The position numbers were made by a program, and so were the translations under genes. The notes under the pieces were generated by a model. The model made no database searches and had not been told where the DNA came from. It saw only the letters and a program-made list of their open reading frames with translations. Below, in pieces: positions 55,959 to 62,799 of a stretch of DNA of 64,000 bases (its first letter is position 1; each line of letters begins with the position of its first letter). The stretch is from Natrarchaeobius chitinivorans (GTDB lineage: Archaea > Halobacteriota > Halobacteria > Halobacteriales > Natrialbaceae): the NCBI RefSeq assembly GCF_003841505.1, contig NZ_REGA01000007.1, positions 62,001 through 126,000 on the forward strand, written 5' to 3'.

Positions 55959-56786
55959 ATGTACGGATATCTCGGTAAGCGCGTGAACGTGGGGTACGAT
56001 TCGAGGTTGTACCAGCCGACGCTGTACACGTTGATCGCCTTCCTCGGTCTCTGGCAACTGCTGTCTCTGTTCTTCTCTCCCAGAGATCTGCCAGGGTTGG
56101 TTCATCTCGCCGAAATCACATACAGCGTGGTGAGCGGCGCAGATCAGTTCTCATTCGTCGAACACGCCTGGATCACGACCCAACGAATACTCGTTTCGTT
56201 TGTCTTCATAATGGTGATTGGGACGGTTCTCGGGATTACGATGGGCGTTTCGAAGTACAAGGAATTTTTGACCGTCCCTGTCATGATATTCTTGACCTTT
56301 CCGGCGGTCGTGTGGGCGTTTATCCTCGTAATGTGGTTCGGAGCACTCACGACGTACTTCGTCGTGGTGACAGTGACCGTTCTCGCAGTGACACCGTACG
56401 TGGCCGTGAATATCTGGAAAGGGGCCGAATCGATCGACGACGATCTGCTCGAGATGGCACACTCGTTCGATCTATCGACTACGGCGATATGGCGCCACAT
56501 CTTCGTTCCGGCGTTGATGCCGTTTCTCTACTCCTCTGGCCGGCTCGCGTTCGCGTTAGCTTGGAAACTGTCACTGGTTGCCGAGATATTCGGGTCCAGC
56601 GTTGGAATCGGGTTCGTCGTTCACTACTACTTCGGTGCCGTGAGGGCGGACATGATTATCGCGTGGTCGATCCCCATGATGCTGGCGATGTTCGGGATCG
56701 AGCGGGCGCTCAAAATCGTCGAAAAACGATCCTTCGCGTGGCGACCTGAAGTCGACGACGTCCATAGCGAGGTGAAAACGGCATAA
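55959..56786 (+). CDS. ABC transporter permease, SsuC/TauC-like (first)
   Basis: 275 residues from the ATG at 55959, eight bases after TTGGAG; a GTG at 55950 is the alternative. Six predicted helices of the BPD_transp_1 fold. Coupling loop EMAHSFDLSTTAIWRHIFVP. Forms the channel with the following, similar permease. It overlaps that gene's start by one base (TAATG). Confidence 0.9.
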   Translation: MYGYLGKRVNVGYDSRLYQPTLYTLIAFLGLWQLLSLFFSPRDLPGLVHLAEITYSVVSGADQFSFVEHAWITTQRILVSFVFIMVIGTVLGITMGVSKYKEFLTVPVMIFLTFPAVVWAFILVMWFGALTTYFVVVTVTVLAVTPYVAVNIWKGAESIDDDLLEMAHSFDLSTTAIWRHIFVPALMPFLYSSGRLAFALAWKLSLVAEIFGSSVGIGFVVHYYFGAVRADMIIAWSIPMMLAMFGIERALKIVEKRSFAWRPEVDDVHSEVKTA

Positions 56787-57616
56787 TGGCGTTGAAAAAC
56801 GAATCCCTTGGCGGCGTGATTCGAGACGATGTCGTAGAACCCGTGTTGCGGCGAGTTCGTGAAAACCTCCTCCAGACCGTCCTTCCGATCACTGTGTTGT
56901 TGGTGATCTGGGGTGGCGTCGCCAGTTACATTAGCGATCCCGGCACCCTTCCGGGACCGCTGATAACCTTCGAGCAGACGTATTACCTCACGTTTACCGA
57001 GGATCCGTACGGGCTGACCGCGCTCGATCACGTCCGCGTTACGTTCGTGAGAGCGATAGTCGCTAGCGTCCTCGTGCTTTTGCTGTCAGTTGTTTTCGGA
57101 ATTTTGATGGCTGTCGTCAAGCCAGTCGGGGACTCCTTGGTCAACTTCCTGCCGCTCGGAATGACCGTGCCGGCAGTGGTCATCATCCTGCTCTCGTTAG
57201 TGTGGTTCGGGTTCCACGAATCCGGGTTGATATTCGCTGTGATCGTCGCGGCGACTCCTTTCGGAGTGATAAACATGTGGCAAGGAGCACGGGACGTCAA
57301 TATCGGGTTACTGGAGATGGCCCACTCCTTCGACGCCAGTAATCGGATGATCTGGAGACATATCTACATTCCACATCTGCTACCCTACCTGTTCGGTAGC
57401 TACCGGTATATCCTCGGGATGGTCTGGAAGGTCACCGTATTAGGGGAGGTATTCGGCCTCTCAGATGGGTTAGGCGCGATGTTGCGAACGCACTTCCAGT
57501 TCGGAAACATCGAAATCGTGCTTGGATATCTGATGCTGTTCGTCGGAATCGTGCTGATAATAGAGTACGTCTTCTTGAAACCGCTGGAGGATCACCTGTT
57601 CAGGTGGAGGACGTGA
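56786..57616 (+). CDS. ABC transporter permease, SsuC/TauC-like (second)
   Basis: 276 residues, six helices, coupling loop EMAHSFDASNRMIWRHIYIP. Clearly related to the preceding permease, so the channel is probably a heterodimer, while classical SsuC/TauC systems use one permease gene. Six bases separate it from a small frame at 57622. Confidence 0.9.
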   Translation: MALKNESLGGVIRDDVVEPVLRRVRENLLQTVLPITVLLVIWGGVASYISDPGTLPGPLITFEQTYYLTFTEDPYGLTALDHVRVTFVRAIVASVLVLLLSVVFGILMAVVKPVGDSLVNFLPLGMTVPAVVIILLSLVWFGFHESGLIFAVIVAATPFGVINMWQGARDVNIGLLEMAHSFDASNRMIWRHIYIPHLLPYLFGSYRYILGMVWKVTVLGEVFGLSDGLGAMLRTHFQFGNIEIVLGYLMLFVGIVLIIEYVFLKPLEDHLFRWRT

Positions 57617-57621
57617 TAATC

Positions 57622-57837
57622 ATGAGTGCCCGAAACGAAACGCGACCGGCGGAAAACGGGGTGCAAAGGTGCGATACAGACGCTCTCAACGGTACAGATA
57701 AATCCGGTAGCGGTCCACTAGAAATCGAGATCGAACTCACAGTCAGTCAATCCCGCACGACGGCCGGTTTCTGGAAGAGGACAAGTGACAGAAAACGGTG
57801 GTCAACAGGACGATCGCGAGCGAAGGTGATGACCTGA
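57622..57837 (+). CDS. small 71-residue frame between permease and ATPase genes, doubtful
   Basis: ATG six bases after the permease stop; its TGA overlaps the ATPase start (ATGA). Position and coupling suggest a gene, but codon use is poor for this genome (AGG, AGA, CTA, AAA appear) and the C-terminal third is strongly basic. No domain is recognised. Options are a small transporter accessory protein, a decaying gene, or a spacer with a chance open frame. Confidence 0.3.
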   Translation: MSARNETRPAENGVQRCDTDALNGTDKSGSGPLEIEIELTVSQSRTTAGFWKRTSDRKRWSTGRSRAKVMT

Positions 57838-58601
57838 TGTCCATCCACGTAACGAATCTCTCGAAAACGTTCACGGAAGACGAGGGAGAGGAACTGGTCG
57901 TACTCGACGACATCGACGTCACCGTCGGCGATGGGGAATTCTATACGGTTATGGGACCCTCAGGGTGTGGGAAATCGACGTTGCTGAATATTCTCGCTGG
58001 AACGATCCCTATGGACCGCGGCGAGATCGAATACGCCGGATCACCGATTTCGCCGACGGATCTCCCGGTCGGATACGTGTTTCAGGAACCTCGGTTGTTG
58101 AACTGGCGAACGGTCGGTGAAAACGTCGATTTGGTGTTACGGGAACGCGACCTCTCGAAGTCTCAACGGGAAGAGCGAATCGTCGACGTCCTCGAGATGG
58201 TCGGACTGCACGACGAACGAGAAAGTTATCCGCTCCGGCTGTCCGGCGGAATGCGCCAGCGCGTCGGCATCGCCCGCGCCCTGGCGGTCGATCCGTCGAT
58301 CCTGCTCATGGACGAACCCTTCAGTTCTCTCGACGAACTCACAGCCCGAAACCTTCGGGACGACCTGCTCGACCTCTGGAAGTCAACGGAGAAAACGATT
58401 ATCTTCGTTACCCACGACATCAGCGAAGCGGTCTATTTGTCGGAATCAGTCACGTTTCTCGATACTCGAGGACGGATCTTCCACCAATCGGAGATCGAAC
58501 ACGATCGACCACGAGAACCCGACGATCCAGCGCTCCTCGAGACGGAGGCGGCGTTGATGAAGACCTTCTTCGATCATATGGCTACGATCCAGTCCGTGTA
58601 G
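57837..58601 (+). CDS. ABC transporter ATP-binding protein, SsuB/TauB-like
   Basis: 254 residues from the ATG at 57837. Walker A GPSGCGKST, Q-loop FQEPRLLNW, signature LSGGMRQR, Walker B ILLMDEPFSSLD and VTHD are all intact. It drives the two-permease channel above. The longer frame starting at 57798 overlaps the small frame and lacks a start signal. Last gene of the operon. Confidence 0.92.
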   Translation: MSIHVTNLSKTFTEDEGEELVVLDDIDVTVGDGEFYTVMGPSGCGKSTLLNILAGTIPMDRGEIEYAGSPISPTDLPVGYVFQEPRLLNWRTVGENVDLVLRERDLSKSQREERIVDVLEMVGLHDERESYPLRLSGGMRQRVGIARALAVDPSILLMDEPFSSLDELTARNLRDDLLDLWKSTEKTIIFVTHDISEAVYLSESVTFLDTRGRIFHQSEIEHDRPREPDDPALLETEAALMKTFFDHMATIQSV

Positions 58602-58703
58602 GATACCCCGAGATATTGTAACGATTTATTAGGACGAGCGCGAACTGTCTCTGTTACACCAGTACCGATTTCCAACGGTTCGTCACGTCCTCGAGAACGG
58701 CTT

Positions 58704-58753
58704 CCCGTTTCTGCCGTGGTGTCGTTCTCCCGTTTCTGTCGTGGTGTCGTTCC
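58704..58753. repeat. tandem repeat, 25-bp unit x2
   Basis: Two units of CCCGTTTCTGCCGTGGTGTC plus GTTCT with two differences, in the 243-bp gap before the diiron protein gene. Confidence 0.75.
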
Positions 58754-58813
58754 TCGACGGCTCGTAAGAGCCGACGACGGCCCGAACCGATCACCCATAG
58801 AGGAGGGAGCAGT

Positions 58814-58822
58814 ATTATATAC
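58814..58822 (+). promoter_or_regulatory. TATA box of the diiron protein gene
   Basis: ATTATATAC centred 27 bases before the ATG at 58845; it favours this start over the ATG at 58827. Confidence 0.55.
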
Positions 58823-58844
58823 CATCATGACAAAATACGTTCGT

Positions 58845-59573
58845 ATGAGTGAGGTGCACAAAGGCACGGACGAGTTCGTCGAGGAGTTGATGGACGAGCA
58901 TCGGCGGAAAGCAAAGGAGTTGGCCAACACGTACTACGACGAGGAATACTTCGAGCGGCTGGGCGGCCCGGAAGCCACCATCAGGACGGAGTTTCCGGCG
59001 TTCGCCTGGAAGGAGTTTTACTACGGCCTCCTGCCACCGGTTCGACAGTGTGACCTGATCTACCGGCGGGGCGATCCGTACTACGACGACCGCGACATAA
59101 TCGTGGGGCTTGGCAAACAGATCCGCGACGAGATCAAACACGCCCGGATATTCTCGAACTTCGCCGAACGGTTCGACGCCGACGCCGACATGGTCACCTG
59201 GGACGCGCCGTATCACCCGGAAGGCTACTACGACAAACTTGTCGCAGCCGGGTACGCGGGGGCCGACCACGAGGAACCTCACCACGTCGCAGCGGGCTTT
59301 CAGTGCTCGACGGAGGTCGGTGCCGCCTTCCAGGTCCGCAACCTCGCGTCCTACCTCGAGTCGGAGTATCCGAACATCGCGAACTCGCTGAAGGACATCG
59401 CCGCCGACGAGGGCGATCACAACCACCTCGGCGGACTGATCGCCAAGCGATTCGGGTCGCCGGACGATCACGACCGGATGGCGGAGATCGCCCAGCAGAA
59501 GTACGAGGCGATCCGCGACGGGATGAGATACGCGTTCGAAAACCCCGAGGAGTTCGCGCGAGGGGGTGACTGA
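58845..59573 (+). CDS. diiron ferritin-like protein, function unknown
   Basis: 242 residues, all-helical. Metal-ligand pattern of a carboxylate-bridged diiron centre: a Glu in helix 1 (E49 or E57), E96-x-x-H99 in DEIKH, E157 in a third helix and E189-x-x-H192 in DEGDH. This order (E, ExxH, E, ExxH) is that of ferritin-like oxidases, oxygenases and PaaA/BoxB-type proteins; I cannot place it in a named family. Own promoter. It is followed after two bases by an 80-residue gene that probably encodes a partner. The neighbouring amidase and transporter hint at oxidation of an imported nitrogen compound. Confidence 0.75.
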   Translation: MSEVHKGTDEFVEELMDEHRRKAKELANTYYDEEYFERLGGPEATIRTEFPAFAWKEFYYGLLPPVRQCDLIYRRGDPYYDDRDIIVGLGKQIRDEIKHARIFSNFAERFDADADMVTWDAPYHPEGYYDKLVAAGYAGADHEEPHHVAAGFQCSTEVGAAFQVRNLASYLESEYPNIANSLKDIAADEGDHNHLGGLIAKRFGSPDDHDRMAEIAQQKYEAIRDGMRYAFENPEEFARGGD

Positions 59574-59575
59574 CC

Positions 59576-59818
59576 GTGCCAGCCGACCGAATTACGTTCA
59601 CGGCGGACACCGAGATCACGATCACCGACCGGTCCGGAAGCGACGAGCCGGGAGTGGACGCGCTCCACCTCGAGGACCTGAGCCCAATTCTCGAGGTCGA
59701 ACACGAAGACGGAACCGTCACGAGCTGCGAACTCGACGTCGAGCAGTTCGTAGACGTAATGTCGCTGTACGCGTCGATGGAGACACTCCAGTACGATTGG
59801 CGGAGTCCTGGGGTGTAG
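59576..59818 (+). CDS. small acidic protein coupled to the diiron gene
   Basis: 80 residues from a GTG start two bases after the diiron gene stop. Acidic, predicted mostly beta with one C-terminal helix (FVDVMSLYASMETLQYDW). No known domain. Tight spacing suggests it is a subunit or assembly partner of the diiron protein, by analogy with small subunits of oxygenase complexes; this is inference. The 28-bp tandem array starts 30 bases after its stop. Confidence 0.6.
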   Translation: MPADRITFTADTEITITDRSGSDEPGVDALHLEDLSPILEVEHEDGTVTSCELDVEQFVDVMSLYASMETLQYDWRSPGV

Positions 59819-59848
59819 GCGCCGGCTCTTGGGAAGAACGCGACGGTC

Positions 59849-59960
59849 GGGACGTGACGACGCGGGGACGGCGGCCAGGGCGTGACGACGCGGGGACGGC
59901 GGCCGGGACGTGACGACGCGGGGACGGCGGCCGGGACGTGACGACGCGGGGATGGCGTCC
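59849..59960. repeat. tandem repeat, 28-bp unit x4
   Basis: Four contiguous units of GGGACGTGACGACGCGGGGA plus CGGCGGCC with few changes, between the small acidic gene and the amidase promoter. The unit length equals that of the array at 44458 but the sequence differs. Confidence 0.9.
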
Positions 59961-59981
59961 GGCGGGGTATCGACCCAAACG

Positions 59982-59990
59982 AATATTATC
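59982..59990 (+). promoter_or_regulatory. TATA box of amidase paralogue 3
   Basis: AATATTATC centred 25 bases before the ATG at 60011; favours this start over the in-frame TTG at 59993. Confidence 0.5.
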
Positions 59991-60010
59991 GTTTGAGCGA
60001 AACGTCACGT

Positions 60011-61522
60011 ATGGCACTCCGTGAACCGACCAGCGAAGAGATTCGATCGCTCGGCGACGACCTTCACCTCGATCTCACGGACGACGAGGTGGAGGCGTTT
60101 CGCGAGTTGATCAGCGACAATCTCGATGCCTACGAGACGGTTCGTCGCTACAGCCAGCGGGGAAAGCGCCAGCCCGACCGCGAGCTCGATCCGGGTGAGC
60201 GCGCCCGGACCGACGATCCGTACAACGCCTGGATTACACGGTGTGAGATTTCGGGCGCGGACGACGGTCCGCTGGCGGGCTCCGACGTCGCGCTGAAAGA
60301 CAGCGTGGCCGTCGCGGGCGTGGAGATGACCTGTGGCTCTCAGGTGATGGAAGGCTACGTGCCGGACGTCGACGCGACGATCGTCACGCGGCTGCTCGAG
60401 GCCGGCGGCCGGATCGTCGGCAAGACGAACATGGACGACATGGCGTTTACCGGAAACGGCCACTCGAGCGCGTTCGGTCCGACGCTGAATCCACACGACG
60501 ATAGCCGGCTGGCCGGGGGCTCGAGCGGCGGGAGCGCCATCGCCATCGTGACCGGCGAGGCGGACGTCGCCATCGGCACCGATCAGGGCGGGAGCATCCG
60601 CGTCCCCGCGGCGTGGTCGGGGATCGTCGGTCACAAACCGACCCACGGCCTCGTTCCGTACACCGGAATCGCGGGTATCGAGAACACGATCGACTACGTC
60701 GGTCCGATGGCGGCCGACGTCACCACGACGGCGCGGGCGTTGACCGTACTGGCCGGCGCGGATCCGGACGATCCTCGCCAGCCCGACGAGGTGCCGACCG
60801 AACGGTACGAGGACGCACTCGAGGGCGACGCCTCCGAGCTCTCGATCGCCGTCGTCGAGGAGGGGTTCGAGCGACCGGAAGCCGACGAACGGGTGAACGA
60901 GCGCGTTCGAGCGGGCCTCGAGACGCTCGAGGAGGCGGGAGCGACCGTCGACGACGTCTCGCTGCCGATCCACGACGACGCCGTCGACATCTACTCGGTC
61001 GCACTCGCGGAAGGGACCGTCGCGAGCTTTCGGGGCGAGAACGTCGGCCGAAACTGGCGTGGGTGGTACAACACGTCCTGGGTCGAGTCGTTCGGAAAGT
61101 TCCGTCGCGCACAGGGCGGCAGCTTCCCGCCGAGTTTCAAGTACAACCTCCTGCTCGGCGCGTACGCGAGCGAGCAGTTCCACTCGGCATACTACGCCCG
61201 GGCGATGAATCTCCGAAACGAACTCGAGGAGGCCTACGACGAAGTGCTCGCGGAGTACGACGTGCTCGCGATGCCGACCGCGCCACAGCTTCCGAACGAG
61301 TACGTCCCCGACCAGGACATCTTCGAGTTCATCGACGACGCGTGGGGCAGCCTGGCCAACGCCTGTCAGTTCAACGCGACCGGCCACCCCGCTGCGAGCG
61401 TTCCCGTCGAGGACGTCGATGGCCTCCCGGTCGGTCTCATGCTGGTCGGGTCTCACTTCGACGACGCGACCGTACTCGACGGCTGTTACGCCCTCGAGTG
61501 CGAGATGACCGAAGACCGATAG
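60011..61522 (+). CDS. amidase-signature family amidase (paralogue 3)
   Basis: 503 residues from the TATA-supported ATG. Triad K96, S171 and S195, with the same spacings (75 and 24) as the two other amidases. It has the same N-terminal helical domain, but its middle part and C-terminus (AMPTAPQLPNEYVPDQD) have diverged more, suggesting a different amide substrate. Transcribed alone, downstream of the diiron gene pair. Confidence 0.88.
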   Translation: MALREPTSEEIRSLGDDLHLDLTDDEVEAFRELISDNLDAYETVRRYSQRGKRQPDRELDPGERARTDDPYNAWITRCEISGADDGPLAGSDVALKDSVAVAGVEMTCGSQVMEGYVPDVDATIVTRLLEAGGRIVGKTNMDDMAFTGNGHSSAFGPTLNPHDDSRLAGGSSGGSAIAIVTGEADVAIGTDQGGSIRVPAAWSGIVGHKPTHGLVPYTGIAGIENTIDYVGPMAADVTTTARALTVLAGADPDDPRQPDEVPTERYEDALEGDASELSIAVVEEGFERPEADERVNERVRAGLETLEEAGATVDDVSLPIHDDAVDIYSVALAEGTVASFRGENVGRNWRGWYNTSWVESFGKFRRAQGGSFPPSFKYNLLLGAYASEQFHSAYYARAMNLRNELEEAYDEVLAEYDVLAMPTAPQLPNEYVPDQDIFEFIDDAWGSLANACQFNATGHPAASVPVEDVDGLPVGLMLVGSHFDDATVLDGCYALECEMTEDR

Positions 61523-61636
61523 GGTCCTCGAGGATTCATTCTCGCGGAGTACAGCCGCCCCCATCTCGACGGACCGGAAGTTCCCTCGGGTCCCGGACCG
61601 AACAGATCGGTGATTGTGAATCGGCCAGGTCGTCAG

Positions 61637-61831
61637 GAATCGCCCGTTCGGGTCGCCACAAGTCGTCCGTTCGGCTCCCCACGAATCGTCCGTTCGGATC
61701 GTCACGATACGTCCCTTCGGTCGCCACGAGTCGTCCGTCTACGAAATGCGCATGATTCGTCCGTCTACGAAATGCGCATGATTCGTCCGTCTACGAAATG
61801 CGCATGATTCGTCCGTCTACGAATCGTGCAT
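61637..61831. repeat. tandem array, ~23-bp units grading into 26-bp units
   Basis: About four diverged units like GAATCGTCCGTTCGGATCGT precede three near-identical 26-bp units of GATTCGTCCGTCTACGAAAT plus GCGCAT (61728-61805). A fourth unit (61806-61831) is altered and contains the last codons and stop of uspA on the minus strand. Confidence 0.85.
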
Positions 61832-62278
61832 GACGACGGTGACCGGCACATCCGCGGACAACAGCACCGACTGGGTCACGCTACCGAACAGCACCTTTCC
61901 GCTCGGGCTTCGCTTCCGGCCGCTCATCACGACGAGGTCGGTGTCGATCTCCCTGGCGACGCTGACGATCTGTTTGGCTACATCGCCCTGTTCTCGGCGC
62001 ACCGTCGCGTCGACTCCGGCGTCCTCGAGACGGTCGACCGCCGTCGTGACGCTCGCGGGGAGGTCGACCTCGTCGAAGAACTCGGTGTCGCCACGGCCAC
62101 CGTCGTCGGCGCTAGTGCCCACCTTTTGATCGGTCGATAGGCCGCCACTGGCTTCCGTGTGCACGTTCATAACGACTGCCCGGTAGTCGGCGGGATCGCC
62201 CGGCATAGCGAGAAGGGTGTCGACGACGGCCACGGCGGTCGACTCGCGTTCGTCCACCGGAATGAGTACGCGGTACAT
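61817..62278 (-). CDS. universal stress protein, UspA family
   Basis: 153 residues, single Usp domain with N-terminal IPVDE and C-terminal MSGRKRSPSGKVLFGSVTQSVL. The nucleotide-binding G-2x-G-9x-G(S/T) motif is only partly kept (G120, then R123 instead of Gly; GS at 132-133), so ATP binding is uncertain. The last residues M-H-D-S and the stop are encoded by the final unit of the adjacent tandem array. Confidence 0.88.
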   Translation of the reverse strand: MYRVLIPVDERESTAVAVVDTLLAMPGDPADYRAVVMNVHTEASGGLSTDQKVGTSADDGGRGDTEFFDEVDLPASVTTAVDRLEDAGVDATVRREQGDVAKQIVSVAREIDTDLVVMSGRKRSPSGKVLFGSVTQSVLLSADVPVTVVMHDS

Positions 62279-62727
62279 CGTTATCGCACCCGGACGTCGA
62301 TATCGTAACTTCGAGCCGTCTGCTTGCCTGCTCGCTCTGGTGTGGCGTCGGTTCGGTTGCTAACTGACAATCGATGTGGGAGTTTCACTAACATGGCTTT
62401 GCGTACGTATCGTCCTGCAGCTATTTGGTTGTATGGAAATAGTTAGTAGGTGACACGATTGCCAGACAGAACCCGATCACGCCTGTCCAGAGATCGGCCT
62501 GATCGCACGGCAGATGGCAGTTCGAAGCGGGGGCGGTTCGATTCGAGTGCAGATAGCGAGACGGATTGCTGGAACGACGAACTGGTGCAACCGCAGTCCG
62601 TCTGCGTTCGCACGGCATCGACAGCCACCAAACCGTGTGAGAACTACGAGTCGTGCGATCGTAGCGCGGATATTTCGATTTTTGAGGACGCTGTTTCGAG
62701 GACTAACGCGTCAAATTATCTGAATGT

Positions 62728-62766
62728 GGCGGTTGATAGTGTGTCATATGCCCACAATCGACCGCC
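62728..62766. promoter_or_regulatory. 39-bp imperfect palindrome upstream of the ABC ATPase
   Basis: Outer arms GGCGGTTGAT and ATCGACCGCC match in 9 of 10 positions; the inner part GTG..CAC continues the symmetry around CATATG near 62747. It ends just before the TATA-like box, the usual place for an activator or repressor site. No regulator is assigned. Confidence 0.5.
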
Positions 62767-62770
62767 AACC

Positions 62771-62778
62771 TTTTGATA
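62771..62778 (+). promoter_or_regulatory. TATA-like box of the ABC ATPase gene
   Basis: TTTTGATA centred about 26 bases before the ATG at 62800. Confidence 0.4.
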
Positions 62779-62799
62779 GTGCATCCTGATCAAAGACGT

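Larger units (their letters stand above)
62279..62799. other. spacer before the nucleoside-type ABC ATPase
   Basis: 521 bp without a supportable gene. Its right end carries a 39-bp palindrome and a TATA-like box, described separately; elsewhere only short basic reading frames are seen. Confidence 0.5.

Noticed and set aside
59849-59960. 28-bp repeats considered as a CRISPR array
   Set aside because: Units are directly adjacent with no spacers and no cas genes are present; it is a simple tandem repeat.
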